Positions 1-12,532 of a stretch of 64,000 bases of DNA are shown here, piece by piece. The position numbers and the translations under genes are program-made. Numbering within the stretch: the first letter of the stretch is position 1; each line of letters opens with the position of its first letter. The notes under the pieces were generated by a model that was not told the origin of the DNA, searched no databases, and saw nothing but the letters and a program-made list of their open reading frames with translations. Source of the DNA: UBA7672 sp965279205 (GTDB taxonomy: Bacteria > Pseudomonadota > Alphaproteobacteria > Caulobacterales > Hyphomonadaceae); contig OZ257144.1 of NCBI GenBank assembly GCA_965279205.1, forward strand, positions 3,224,001 through 3,288,000, written 5' to 3'.

Positions 1-1
1 G

Positions 2-742
2 CTACTCGAAATGCAGGTAGGCCGGGTCGAACGCGGATATCTCGGCAAGACGAGCGCGATCCAGCAGGTCTATCTGGCCTTTCCGGTATTCCGCGGTCTT
101 GTCTTCCGACAGGCGGCGGAAGGTGCGGTTCACGTGGATCACGCTGATGCCGAGGATGTCGGCAAAGTCTTCCTGGTTCAGTGGCAGCTCGATCGTCCGC
201 CCGTGCATCTGCCCGATCGCTTGCAGGCGGGCTTCCAGCTCGCACAGCGCGTGCGCCAGCTTCTCAAGACTGTCACGGCGACCAAGCGAGACCACGCGTT
301 CGGCAAGGATCGATTCCTCCTGCCCCGCCGTCCAAGCCAGCGCCGCGGCGAGGCCTGGATAACGCTCGAACAGCTCCGCTCCACTGGGCGCGTCGATACG
401 AATGACACTGACTGGCGTGCGAGCCGTAAGATCGAAGCTCGACACCTTGAACAGCATGGAATCGACACACAGTATGTCGCCCGGCAGAGCGTAGTTGACG
501 ATCTGGCGGCGGCCGGAAGCCAGCCCACGCGACCGGAACACCCAGCCCGACTCCACCAGATAGAGCTGAGGGCAGCGCTCGTTTTCCTTCACGATGGGAC
601 GGCCGGCGGAAATCTCCACGCGGTCCCGTGCCAAGGTCTTCAGATCGCGGACCAGCGTGTCAGCCAGCGGGCCGAGGCTGGCCATTTTGCGGCGCAGCAG
701 TTCAGCCGCACGGTCGATGGGGGACTCTGTCCTGGACTGCAT
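2..742 (-). CDS. Crp/Fnr-family transcriptional regulator
   Basis: A 246-residue protein with an N-terminal cyclic-nucleotide-binding-like beta-roll (about residues 25-135), a dimerisation helix and a C-terminal Crp-type winged helix (about 175-230, with NQEDFADILGISVIHVNRTF as recognition region). There is no N-terminal cysteine cluster, so it is not an oxygen-sensing Fe-S FNR. The ligand is unknown. I chose the ATG at 742; a TTG at 811 in the same frame would add 23 poorly conserved-looking residues. A GGAAC-N17-CGTT site on the same strand at 912-937 suggests control by the EcfG stress sigma factor encoded later in the window. The stop codon is at the extreme left edge, so the gene is complete. 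Confidence 0.85.
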   Translation of the reverse strand: MQSRTESPIDRAAELLRRKMASLGPLADTLVRDLKTLARDRVEISAGRPIVKENERCPQLYLVESGWVFRSRGLASGRRQIVNYALPGDILCVDSMLFKVSSFDLTARTPVSVIRIDAPSGAELFERYPGLAAALAWTAGQEESILAERVVSLGRRDSLEKLAHALCELEARLQAIGQMHGRTIELPLNQEDFADILGISVIHVNRTFRRLSEDKTAEYRKGQIDLLDRARLAEISAFDPAYLHFE

Positions 743-1081
743 TGTCAGGTCCGTCACACGATTGCCCGGCCGCGGCGCGCCGCGGCGGCTTTCGTTTGTG
801 CAGGAATGCAAAACTCAATGGGAACAGCGCACGCACAGGCATAACGGGTTGTCGAGCAGGGCATGTATCACCTTCAGTCGCATGTCCCGCCCGACTAACT
901 CAGAACAACCGAACGCGACTTAGCGTGCATCAGTTCCGTGACAAAAATCACAAGGAAAACTGACTGTGCCGGTTCGGCGCCGGTGCGTGGCAAAGCAGCG
1001 GCGAACGGTGTCTGCCGCGCCTCAATGAAGGCGGTGGCAACTTGACGTTGTCTTGAGTTGGACCTGCGTTACTGCGCTGAC
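743..1081. other. Intergenic region, 339 bp
   Basis: The stretch between the Crp/Fnr start and the end of the next lipoprotein gene contains the EcfG-like promoter described separately. I see no convincing ORF, RNA or repeat in the rest. Confidence 0.6.
912..937 (-). promoter_or_regulatory. EcfG-type (general stress) promoter upstream of the Crp/Fnr gene
   Basis: On the minus strand GGAAC (933-937) and CGTT (912-915) are separated by 17 bases, the consensus of alphaproteobacterial EcfG promoters. It points at the Crp/Fnr gene, leaving a leader of about 160 bases to the ATG at 742 or about 95 to the TTG at 811. It is isolated from the main stress island, so a chance match is possible. Confidence 0.5.
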
Positions 1082-2089
1082 TTAGCGAATGCTAATCGCA
1101 CGCCTTGCGAGAACGGCGCGGCCGCCAGGCGCATCGAGAACATATCTGATCTCGTACTCACCGGCTTCGTTCGGCGCCGTCAACTCGGCGGCGGCGTTAT
1201 CCGTGTAGAAGTAGGACAGCTCGCCGCTGGTCTTCGTCTCGCCCTTCCTGACCAGGTCGACATAGTCGCCGCTCGACTTCGGGCCGGTCCAGACGACCTT
1301 GACCTTCGCGCCCTTGGCCGCGCTTGCGGGCGCATCGAGCGTCGCGCGGGCCGCGGTGACGGTCAGTGGCGTTGTCGCCGGGACCTTGCGGCCGCCAGGA
1401 CCGTCGAGGACATAGCGGATGTCGTAGGCGCCCGCCGCGGACGGCGCTTCCAGCTTCGCGGGGCTGCCAGCGCCGGTGTAAGCGTAGGTGATCTCGCCGC
1501 TGGTCTCTGTCTCACCCTTCTTGGTGATGTCGATGTAGTCGCCGGGGCCGTTGGGGCCGGTCCATGAGACTTCCAGGGCTTGGCCGGTCGTCGCAGCTGC
1601 CACCACCACGAGAGTTGCAACAGCGGCGCTGACAGCAAGAGGGGAGATCGCCTTCACCGAGCGCTTGCCGGAAAGGTCGATCACGTAGCGAAGATCGTAG
1701 TCGCCGGCCGCCGTCGGCGCACGCACGATGACCGAGCCATTTGAATTGCGCACATAAGCGTAGGTTATCTCGCCGCGTACATCCGAATAACCGCGTGGCA
1801 CGAGGTCGATATAGTCGCCGCCATTGCCCGGGCCGGTCCAGCCGACTGTTACACTGGCGCCAGCAATCGCTGTCGCAGGGGCAGTCAGTTTCGCCTCACC
1901 ATCGACGGGCGGAGCAGCCGGATCAGCGGGCTGCGCTTCGGCGGCTGGGGCTGCGGGGTTGGGTTCGCCGACGGCAATTCCCTGCGCTGGAGTCGCGGTG
2001 GCGTCTGTGACAGGTGCTGGCGTCTTGTTCTCGCAGGCGCATGCGCCCAGCACAAATAAAGCCACGCCGACAAGCAGCATAGTCTTCAT
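1082..2089 (-). CDS. Repeat-containing outer-membrane-type lipoprotein
   Basis: A 335-residue protein with a lipoprotein signal peptide ending in LGAC (lipidated Cys17), an Ala/Pro-rich linker (about 20-65) and three tandem Ig-like units of about 85-90 residues. Each unit has the pattern WTGP...GDYIDL...GE(I/L)(T/S)Y.Y...APx.AG.Y.(I/L)RYV(I/L)D. The units share a predicted beta-sandwich character and no catalytic residues are evident, so binding or structural roles are likely. The ATG at 2089 is preceded by GGGAGG at good spacing, which favours it over an in-frame ATG at 2116. Similar repeats occur beside VWA-type proteins in other bacteria, but none is adjacent here. Function unknown. Confidence 0.75.
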   Translation of the reverse strand: MKTMLLVGVALFVLGACACENKTPAPVTDATATPAQGIAVGEPNPAAPAAEAQPADPAAPPVDGEAKLTAPATAIAGASVTVGWTGPGNGGDYIDLVPRGYSDVRGEITYAYVRNSNGSVIVRAPTAAGDYDLRYVIDLSGKRSVKAISPLAVSAAVATLVVVAAATTGQALEVSWTGPNGPGDYIDITKKGETETSGEITYAYTGAGSPAKLEAPSAAGAYDIRYVLDGPGGRKVPATTPLTVTAARATLDAPASAAKGAKVKVVWTGPKSSGDYVDLVRKGETKTSGELSYFYTDNAAAELTAPNEAGEYEIRYVLDAPGGRAVLARRAISIR

Positions 2090-2284
2090 AACCGTCCTCC
2101 CGAGACTGGGCTTCATTCAATCACACACCCACGCCTGCCGACAACGGATTACCTGAACCTGCCGCCTCCTGCGGTGATCCATCGGACGACGCCACTTCGC
2201 CGAGATCGGGGCGATTTGCGCTCGCCGGCGCTCTTGCGGGGACAAGGCGCCCTTCCCAGCTTTGATGTGTACCCGGGGGTCCGA

Positions 2285-2743
2285 ATGCTCACCACAATGC
2301 TGTTGAGTTCGCTTGCTGCCGCGATGGCGGTGATACTCGCGTTTCCGCGAACGCCAGCGGCGAAGTATCTTCACCGTGTGCTCGTCGAGGCGCCCGCCCG
2401 CTTCCTGTTCGACCTGACGTGGGCGAAAGCCGGACAGCTTGCGCTGTCCGGGGCGGCATTGGCGCTGATGATGGCGATGGGGCCGCAGATGCTGGCGCTC
2501 GCGGTCGCCATGGGCGCGGATGCGGCGTTCTTCGAGGTGCTGATCGTCCTCTGGCTCGCCTCCGCGTCCGGGCAAGTAGCGGCGGCGGCCAGATTCGTGA
2601 AGCGCATCCCCTCCGCCATCATTGGGCTGGTGAAACGGCTGGCCATTCGCCCCGGCCATGGCCGTGAACCAAGGCCACGGCGCAAATCACGCCCGCATTG
2701 CCGGAAAGACGACAGCGCCGAGCCGGAATGGGCTTTCGCCTAG
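2285..2743 (+). CDS. Small membrane protein, unknown function
   Basis: About 152 residues with hydrophobic segments near the N-terminus (LLSSLAAAMAVILAF) and in the middle (ALSGAALALMMAMGPQMLALAV and FFEVLIVLWLASA), then a basic Arg/His-rich tail. No motif is recognised. The ATG at 2285 directly precedes the first hydrophobic segment; an in-frame start at 2174 would add an Arg-rich leader. It lies between divergently and co-oriented genes and has typical codon bias for the window. Could be a two- or three-pass inner-membrane protein. Confidence 0.5.
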   Translation: MLTTMLLSSLAAAMAVILAFPRTPAAKYLHRVLVEAPARFLFDLTWAKAGQLALSGAALALMMAMGPQMLALAVAMGADAAFFEVLIVLWLASASGQVAAAARFVKRIPSAIIGLVKRLAIRPGHGREPRPRRKSRPHCRKDDSAEPEWAFA

Positions 2744-2891
2744 GGTTCTGGCCCCTTGCGCCAACGGACTGCAATCCTACCTTTTGCCGTGGATCGGGAC
2801 CGCTGCCTTCGGGAGCGCTATTGATCTATTCGGGACGCCGGTTTCGGGTCCCGCAGACTAGACTGCCGACTGCTTTCAACAAGGGTCATTC

Positions 2892-5531
<2,640 letters not shown>

Positions 5532-5535
5532 CCGA

Positions 5536-5587
5536 AGCGTCGGGTTGAACGGGGTTCGCGCCATGCGCGAATACCCAACCCGACGCT
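5536..5587 (+). terminator. Nested hairpin after clpB
   Basis: A perfect 12-bp stem (AGCGTCGGGTTG at 5536-5547 with its complement at 5576-5587) encloses an inner 6-bp stem (TTCGCG 5555-5560 / CGCGAA 5566-5571). It starts five bases after the clpB stop. There is no T run, so it may be a transcript-stabilising hairpin or a weak intrinsic terminator. Confidence 0.55.
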
Positions 5588-5737
5588 GCGGCGCCTTCTG
5601 AGTTGGCCAGGCCACATCCGATAAAATCGTCGCCCCTAAAGTCTCGCATTATCTTTGCGTGGTTGTGCAATCGCGGTGTGCGGCGCAGCCTGTCCTCCTG
5701 AAAACAGAGCGTCCGACAAGGACCAGGAGTGAGGGTG

Positions 5738-8227
5738 ATGATGTTTCGTACACTGAAGATGGCTGTGCTTGCCGGCGTGGCGGCGACGCCGCTGCTGATG
5801 GGCGCCGCAATGGCGCAGACCGGCCCAGGCGACGAGAAGGGCGATATCGTTGTCGTCACCGGCACGCGGGTCGAGAACCGCACCGCACTCGACACGGCCG
5901 TCGCTGTCGACGTGCTGCCGATGGAGGATCTCCAGAAGACCGGTCTTTCCGAGGTGAACCAGGCGCTTTCGGTTGCCCTGCCTTCGTTCAACTTCCCACG
6001 TCCCGCCCTCAATGACGGCACCGACACGGTCCGCCCGGCTGCTCTGCGCGGTCTCGCGCCCGACCAGACACTGGTGCTGGTCAACTCCAAGCGCCGCCAC
6101 GCGGCGTCCCTCGTCAACGTCAACGGATCGATCGGCCGCGGTTCATCCGCCGTCGACATGAACACGATCCCGACCAACGCCATATCGTCTGTCGAAGTTC
6201 TGCGCGATGGCGCATCGGCGCAGTACGGCTCAGACGCCATTGCCGGCGTCATCAACGTGCGCCTGCGCGAAGCAAGCGATGGCGGCGGCGTTTCCACGTC
6301 AGTCGGCTTCCGCAAGTCGGAATACACCATTCCCGTGACCCCGCCGGTTGCCGGTCTGCCGATCACCGTCGGCCCATCGATCACGCGCAGCGTCGAGGAT
6401 GGCGAAGTCATCACCGTGTCGGCCTGGAAAGGCCTGCCGCTGGGAGAAGATGGCTTCCTCACCCTGTCGGGCGAGATCAAGCACCAGGAACGCAGCGAGC
6501 GCGACGGGTATGACACCCGCCAGAACTATCCGACCGTGACTGGCGGCGGCTTCGACACGCGCGAAGGCAGCTTCGACCGCTTCAATGCCTGGACCGGCGA
6601 ACCGCAGATCGACCAGTACACGTTCTTCGCGAACGCTGGCCTCAACCTCGGCAACAGTGTCGAACTCTATGGCTGGGGCAGCTACCAGTTCCGCGACTCT
6701 CTCTCGGCCGGCTTCTATCGCCGCGCGCAGGACGTGCGGAACGTGATCCAGATCTATCCCGGTGGCTTCCTGCCCAAGATCAATCCGGAAGTGACCGACG
6801 CTTCGGCCGCGATCGGGACAAAGTTCGCGCTTGGCGCCTGGGACATGGACACGTCTGTGGTCTACGGCTCGAACGAGATGGCCTTCACGATCAAGGACAC
6901 GCTGAACCGTTCACTGGGCGCGGCCTCCAAGAAAGAGTTCGATGCCGGCGGCTTCCGCTACCAGCAGGCCGTGTTCAACTTCTCGGGCGTGCGCCAGTAT
7001 GATGTGGGTCTTGCCTCTCCGCTCAACGTTGCGGCCGGCATCGAGGCTCGTCAGGAGTTCTACAAGATCTCTGCGGGCGAACCGGACAGCTACCGCAATG
7101 GCGGCGTCCTGCTCGCTGGCGCCCCGACCGCTTCGGGCTCCCAGGTCTTCCCGGGCTTCCGTCCGGCCAACGAGATCGACACCGACCGCACCGCGGTTGG
7201 CGTCTATGTCGACCTCGAAGCCAACATCACCGACGCCCTCCTCGTCTCCGCCGCTGTGCGGGGCGAGACCTATTCGGACTTCGGCGAGACGGCGACCGGC
7301 AAGCTGGCGGCGCGCTACGACTTCAGCGAAGCGTTCGCGCTTCGCGCCTCGATCCAGAACGGCTTCCGCGCTCCGTCGCTGCAGCAGCAGTATTTTGCCA
7401 CCACGTCGACCAACTTCATTGCCGGTGTTCCGTTCGACATCACCACCTTCCCGGTCACGGATCCGGTGGCGATCGCGCTCGGCGCCAAGCCGCTCGAAGC
7501 CGAAGAGTCGGTCAACTACTCACTCGGCGGCGTGATCCGGATGGGTGACCTCAGCGTCACCATCGACGGCTATCGCATCGACATCGACAACCGCATCGTT
7601 CTTTCCGAGAACCTGACCGCCACCAACGTCCGTGACTATCTGACGGCGCAGGGCTTCATCGGCGCGGGCGGCGGACGGTTCTTCATCAACGGCGTCGACA
7701 CCGAAACGCAGGGCGTCGACATCGTTGCCGACTACTCCTTCCCGGAAACGTCCTTCGGCCAGTTCGATGTCACGGTTGGCGTCAACTTCTCCGAGACCGA
7801 CGTCACGGCAATTCCGGCCATCCCGGTCCTGTCGGCGCTCACCCCGCCGCCGGTCCTGTTCGGCCGCGCCAACACGCTGACCTTTGAACAGGGCACGCCT
7901 TCGGACAAGGAAACGCTGGCGGTCGACTGGAAACTCGGCCAGTGGGGCGCAACTGCCCGCGTCGTGCGCTATGGCGAAGTGATCCAGCCGGACAACAACG
8001 CCGCGTTCGACCATACGCTGTCGCCCAAGACGCTGCTCGACCTGGAAGGCCGCTGGTACCTCAACGACAACTTCACGGTCTCCGTCGGCGCCGACAACGT
8101 GTTCGACGAATATCCCGACGCGTTCCCGTTCACGCTCAACACCACGGGCAACACGCCGTTCTCCAACTACTCCCCCTTCGGCTACTCCGGCCGCTTCCTC
8201 TACGCTAAAGCCAACTTCACGTTCTGA
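5738..8227 (+). CDS. TonB-dependent outer-membrane receptor
   Basis: An 829-residue receptor with signal peptide (cleavage near AAMAQ), a TonB-box-like segment (DIVVVTGTR, about residue 35), a plug domain (about 45-170, containing LRGLAPDQTLVLVN and VEVLRDGASAQYGSDAIAGVIN) and a C-terminal beta-barrel ending in Phe (ANFTF). Such receptors import ferric siderophores, cobalamin or glycans using TonB energy; the GSDAIAGVIN plug type is frequent in sphingomonad and caulobacterial receptors of unknown substrate. The ATG at 5738 follows AGGAG with 8-base spacing; the adjacent ATG at 5741 and GTG at 5729 are alternatives. No regulator or transport partner gene is adjacent, so the substrate cannot be inferred. 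Confidence 0.93.
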   Translation: MMFRTLKMAVLAGVAATPLLMGAAMAQTGPGDEKGDIVVVTGTRVENRTALDTAVAVDVLPMEDLQKTGLSEVNQALSVALPSFNFPRPALNDGTDTVRPAALRGLAPDQTLVLVNSKRRHAASLVNVNGSIGRGSSAVDMNTIPTNAISSVEVLRDGASAQYGSDAIAGVINVRLREASDGGGVSTSVGFRKSEYTIPVTPPVAGLPITVGPSITRSVEDGEVITVSAWKGLPLGEDGFLTLSGEIKHQERSERDGYDTRQNYPTVTGGGFDTREGSFDRFNAWTGEPQIDQYTFFANAGLNLGNSVELYGWGSYQFRDSLSAGFYRRAQDVRNVIQIYPGGFLPKINPEVTDASAAIGTKFALGAWDMDTSVVYGSNEMAFTIKDTLNRSLGAASKKEFDAGGFRYQQAVFNFSGVRQYDVGLASPLNVAAGIEARQEFYKISAGEPDSYRNGGVLLAGAPTASGSQVFPGFRPANEIDTDRTAVGVYVDLEANITDALLVSAAVRGETYSDFGETATGKLAARYDFSEAFALRASIQNGFRAPSLQQQYFATTSTNFIAGVPFDITTFPVTDPVAIALGAKPLEAEESVNYSLGGVIRMGDLSVTIDGYRIDIDNRIVLSENLTATNVRDYLTAQGFIGAGGGRFFINGVDTETQGVDIVADYSFPETSFGQFDVTVGVNFSETDVTAIPAIPVLSALTPPPVLFGRANTLTFEQGTPSDKETLAVDWKLGQWGATARVVRYGEVIQPDNNAAFDHTLSPKTLLDLEGRWYLNDNFTVSVGADNVFDEYPDAFPFTLNTTGNTPFSNYSPFGYSGRFLYAKANFTF

Positions 8228-8249
8228 GGCCTGAGGGAACCACAAACGA

Positions 8250-8283
8250 AACGCGCCGCGGGATGACCGCGGCGCGTTTTTTA
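8250..8283 (+). terminator. Rho-independent terminator of the TonB receptor gene
   Basis: A perfect 12-bp stem (AACGCGCCGCGG 8250-8261 with CCGCGGCGCGTT 8267-8278) with a 5-base loop runs into a T-rich tract (8277-8285). It sits 22 bases after the receptor stop and abuts the stop of the convergent HNH gene. Confidence 0.9.
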
Positions 8284-9180
8284 TTCCTTGAAAACGTTCT
8301 CGCGGTGAAATCGCAGATAGCTCTGATGCGGTTGGACATCGACCCGATCCGGCAGGATCAAAGTACGCTCCTCACGGATCAGCTGTTTTGCGGAGCCGGG
8401 CAACTTGTTCGAAATCAAAATATCAAAATTGTCCGCGATCGAAATTAGACCTCGATCAAACATCCAATGCGCGGTTCCCGACAGAGCGACGCCATTGCGA
8501 ACCGAGTCCGACCCGCCCCGCTCGACCGACCGAATGTGAGCAGCCTGTACTTCAGGTCGGCCACCACCGTTGATGATTTGAAGCCCGGTGACGGCGCATC
8601 TCTTGTTGTAGGCCGTCACCACACTTGTTGCGAACGCCCTATCGCGAAATGGTCGCGCGACTAGTCGTTCAACTATGGGGCGCTCGAACTCAATTCCTTC
8701 CTCCGCCAAGCTCGGCGTCAACCGCTTTGAAATCGTGCCGGGTATGGTGGCCGCCATTGGCTCCGGGGTGCTGATCGTCGCGACGAAGCCCGCTTGCACG
8801 ATCAGTTCGTATTCTGAGTCCGATATCGGGCGAACGGAGTTTTGATACCAACCGGGCTTAGTTGTTCCGTCCGAATTTTGCCCGGCGCTTTCGAAAAAAT
8901 GCTTCCCCTCACGCATGGGCACCGGATTGTCGAACTCAAGGTATTCTTCGACGTAACCATAGAAATGATCTGGCGTCGTCGGATCAGCAACGATCTCTCT
9001 CAGCCTGGCTGTCGCGAAATAGACAAGGCGACCGCCGCCGCGACGAGATTCGTAGTAGAGAATCCAATCACCCAGCGCTTGCTGCGCTCGCGACAGATAG
9101 GCGCGCGGAAAGTGGTAATACTGCTCCGGTAGATCGTCATACGCCGGATCAATCTTTGAAGTGAAAACTGCTTTCGCCAC
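8281..9180 (-). CDS. HNH endonuclease-domain protein
   Basis: A 299-residue protein. The C-terminal part carries an HNH nuclease signature: RCAVTG (about 193), AAHI (about 213) and HWMFDRG (about 238), with the conserved N/G-rich middle (SDSVRNGVAL). The N-terminal 150 residues (VFTSKIDPAYDDLPEQYYHFP and later YYE.RR...YFA.A) match the N-domain often joined to HNH in restriction-like proteins of unknown target. I chose the GTG at 9180 because GGAGG lies six bases upstream and the family usually starts with (M)AKAVFT; longer non-ATG starts up to 9240 are possible. No methylase or helicase partner is adjacent, so it is not demonstrably part of a restriction system. Confidence 0.8.
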   Translation of the reverse strand: MAKAVFTSKIDPAYDDLPEQYYHFPRAYLSRAQQALGDWILYYESRRGGGRLVYFATARLREIVADPTTPDHFYGYVEEYLEFDNPVPMREGKHFFESAGQNSDGTTKPGWYQNSVRPISDSEYELIVQAGFVATISTPEPMAATIPGTISKRLTPSLAEEGIEFERPIVERLVARPFRDRAFATSVVTAYNKRCAVTGLQIINGGGRPEVQAAHIRSVERGGSDSVRNGVALSGTAHWMFDRGLISIADNFDILISNKLPGSAKQLIREERTLILPDRVDVQPHQSYLRFHRENVFKE

Positions 9181-9235
9181 TCCGATCCTCCGTTCGTCAT
9201 GTTCCAGCAATCTGACTGATCGGACAAGCGCATGG

Positions 9236-9271
9236 AACAAAAAGCCCGCCCCGGTTTCCCGGAGCGGGCTT
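9236..9271 (-). terminator. Rho-independent terminator of the 9296-9946 gene
   Basis: Reading the minus strand, AAGCCCGC (9264-9271) pairs with GCGGGCTT (9242-9249) around a palindromic CCGG core and is followed by a T-rich stretch (9236-9243). It lies 24 bases beyond the stop of the secreted protein gene. Confidence 0.85.
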
Positions 9272-9295
9272 CTCAGATCGGTCGACTGACTAGCC

Positions 9296-9946
9296 TCAGC
9301 CCTTCTTCGGCTTGGTGAGTTTCATCGGCATGCTCATGCCGGGCCAGTCCGTGGGCTGGCCGGCCTTCTGGCCGGGGGTGAACTTCATCTTGCCCATCGC
9401 TTCGATGATCAGCGGGTTATAGGCGTCCGGCGTGCAGTTGGGCGTGATGTCCTTCGGCTTGCCATCGGCGCCGACAGTGAACTTCGCCTCGCAGACGCCT
9501 TCCTGGTCGATCTTGTTGATGGCGCGCGAGATGTCGCCGGCCTGCACGCCGCTCTCAAGCACGGGAGACTTCTCGCCGCGTGGATCCACGGTGGCCGCCG
9601 AGACCGCGCCGAAGCGGAAGGTTTGGCGCATCGGGAAGGAATCCAGCAGTTCGCGCTTCATGATCTCGGGCTCCCATTCGGCGGCTTCAACCGCGCGGAT
9701 GGCGTAGGGCACGAAGCCGTCCACGGTGCAGTCGGCCGTGAGGTCCTTGGCCTTGCCGGTCCATTCGACCACGAAGTTCACGGTGCACTCTCCGCTCAGC
9801 TTGATCGTGGTGATGCCTTCCTTGATGGCGTCGGTGTCGAACGGCTTGATCTGCTTCTGCGGGCGGTCCGGCAGGTCGGTTTTCTGAGCCCAGGCCGGGC
9901 TTACGGCCAGGGCGCCCATTGCGACCGCGAATACCAGTTTCAGCAT
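9296..9946 (-). CDS. Secreted protein with two TonB C-terminal-like units
   Basis: A 216-residue protein with a clear signal peptide (cleavage near SPAWAQ). It contains two repeats resembling the TonB C-terminal fold: GECTVNFVVEWTGKAKDLTADC...AVEAAEWEPE (about 50-100) and GVCEAKFTVGADGKPKDITPNC...AMGKMKFTPG (about 150-200). Each repeat has two cysteines that could form a disulfide. It lacks the N-terminal membrane anchor and proline-rich spanner of real TonB, so it is not an energy transducer but a stand-alone periplasmic relative. GAGGGAG upstream supports the ATG at 9946. Function unknown. Confidence 0.75.
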   Translation of the reverse strand: MLKLVFAVAMGALAVSPAWAQKTDLPDRPQKQIKPFDTDAIKEGITTIKLSGECTVNFVVEWTGKAKDLTADCTVDGFVPYAIRAVEAAEWEPEIMKRELLDSFPMRQTFRFGAVSAATVDPRGEKSPVLESGVQAGDISRAINKIDQEGVCEAKFTVGADGKPKDITPNCTPDAYNPLIIEAMGKMKFTPGQKAGQPTDWPGMSMPMKLTKPKKG

Positions 9947-10229
9947 CTGTCACTCCCTCTGGCCCGGAGCCTGCCCAGGATGGCGGCCGGCCACATGCTT
10001 TTGCGCATTATACAATGACCCGCGCCGGGCCGAAGGGAAAAAGGCGCCACCCTTTGCATACAAGGTGGTAGGTTATCCTCACGGGGTCGTGAGGCGGGCC
10101 GTCGCTGGTGCGCAAACGTCACACCGGGCGGCTTCTTCACCTTCTGTTGTGCGTGTGCGAACAGTGTGGACTCGCGGCTCGCGGTTCGCGTGCTAGCGTA
10201 AGTGGATTCACAGTACAGGCTCAGACTGC

Positions 10230-11108
<879 letters not shown>

Positions 11109-11153
11109 TACTGAACTCTGGGAGCCCGGGCCGACCGGGAGCGGGATAGATTC

Positions 11154-11840
11154 ATGGCCGTCGCACTGATCACGGGCGCAAACCGCGGCATCGGCCTCGC
11201 TCTCGTGAAGGCCTATGCCGGCCGCCGCGACAAGGTCATCGCCACCGTACGCGCCACTTCTGATCGCGACGAGCTCGACGCCTTCGCCAAGACCCAGCCG
11301 AAATGGGTCGAGGTGATCGAGATGGATGTCTCTGATCCCGCCGAAATCGGCCGCGCACGCCGCAAGCTCGAAGCCGAACCGATCGATGTGCTGATCAACA
11401 ATGCTGGCATCTCGGGTCCAGACCGCCAGTCCGCCATGGACATGGACTATGACGGGCTCGCCGAAGCGCTGAACATCAACGCCATTGCTCCGCTGCGCGT
11501 CGCCAACGCCTTCCTGCCGAATGTGAAGGCCGCGAAGGGCAAGATCGTCACGTTGTCGAGCCAGATGGGTGCGAACGGCGCGGCATCGGACAACCTCGCC
11601 TATCGCGTCTCCAAACAGGCGGTGAACCGCCTGATGCGCGGCCTTGCCAGCGAGCTCAAGACGCAAGGCATCCCCGTGCTGATCGTCCACCCTGGCTGGG
11701 TGAAGACCGACATGGGTGGTGAAGGCGCCACGCTGAAACCCGAAGACTCCGCCGCCCAGCTCATCAAGCTGATCGACAAGTTCGATGTCTCGTCGACGGG
11801 CAAGTTCCTGGCCTGGAACGGGAAAGAGCTGGCGTGGTAA
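11154..11840 (+). CDS. Short-chain dehydrogenase/reductase (C-factor-like)
   Basis: A 228-residue classical SDR with the cofactor loop TGANRGIG (about 7-14), NNAG (about 82-85), a catalytic Ser in TLSSQMG and the YxxxK pair in AYRVSK. The short form resembles the C-signal/CsgA-like subgroup. The substrate is not predictable. Its stop overlaps the GTG start of the downstream membrane protein, indicating translational coupling. Confidence 0.88.
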   Translation: MAVALITGANRGIGLALVKAYAGRRDKVIATVRATSDRDELDAFAKTQPKWVEVIEMDVSDPAEIGRARRKLEAEPIDVLINNAGISGPDRQSAMDMDYDGLAEALNINAIAPLRVANAFLPNVKAAKGKIVTLSSQMGANGAASDNLAYRVSKQAVNRLMRGLASELKTQGIPVLIVHPGWVKTDMGGEGATLKPEDSAAQLIKLIDKFDVSSTGKFLAWNGKELAW

Positions 11841-12532
11841 TAGCCGCCCCGCCCGCGGACAAGAAACGCCGCGCCGGCCTCTACTGGGTTTATTTCAGTC
11901 TTCTCGCGGTCGGTTCGGTCTTCTGGCTGGCCATCGCCTCGCCGATCATCCGGCCTACGCTGCCCTCGCATCCCGAGCACCTGCTGTTCTGCATCTTTGC
12001 GGGCATGGCCATCGCCGACGCCGCCGCCCACGCCATCGACGACATCGCCGCCATCTGGAAGCCGCACGACCTCGGCGGCGCACAGGAAGTGCGGCGCAAG
12101 TTCAGCGTCAGCAGGCTGCTGGCTGCAGACCTGAGAGGTCTCGCCTCCCATCTCAGCGTCATCCCCTTCGTGGGCCTGATGGCGTATGGCTACACGCTGC
12201 TGACCCCGAATATCGAGGACAGGCTGTTCAGCAGCTCCGCGGCCCAGGGCGCCGTGTTCTGGAACTTCATGTCGCAAATCATCATGGGCGGCACGGACGT
12301 GTTCGGTTTCTTTCTCAGCCAGGACACCAAGTCCACGTTGCAGCAGAACCTGCACCTCACCGAGCTCCAGCCGAGATCCTTCGAAGCCGGCGCCATCCTT
12401 GCGGGCCTCAAACTCTATGGCCTGCTGATCTTCGTCTCGGCGCTCCGCGTGCTCGGCGCGCCTATCGTGATCCTGAGAACCTGGTTCTCCAGCAGGAAGC
12501 GAGCGAAACGCCGCAAGCAGGCCGAAGCCTAG
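11834..12532 (+). CDS. Integral membrane protein, unknown function
   Basis: About 232 residues with four predicted transmembrane segments (about 17-37, 50-70, 105-125 and 190-215) and a very basic C-terminus (SRKRAKRRKQ). It starts with GTG inside the end of the SDR gene (7-base overlap) and converges on the sirtuin gene, sharing the bases CTAG at the two stop codons. I recognise no family. Confidence 0.65.
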   Translation: MVIAAPPADKKRRAGLYWVYFSLLAVGSVFWLAIASPIIRPTLPSHPEHLLFCIFAGMAIADAAAHAIDDIAAIWKPHDLGGAQEVRRKFSVSRLLAADLRGLASHLSVIPFVGLMAYGYTLLTPNIEDRLFSSSAAQGAVFWNFMSQIIMGGTDVFGFFLSQDTKSTLQQNLHLTELQPRSFEAGAILAGLKLYGLLIFVSALRVLGAPIVILRTWFSSRKRAKRRKQAEA

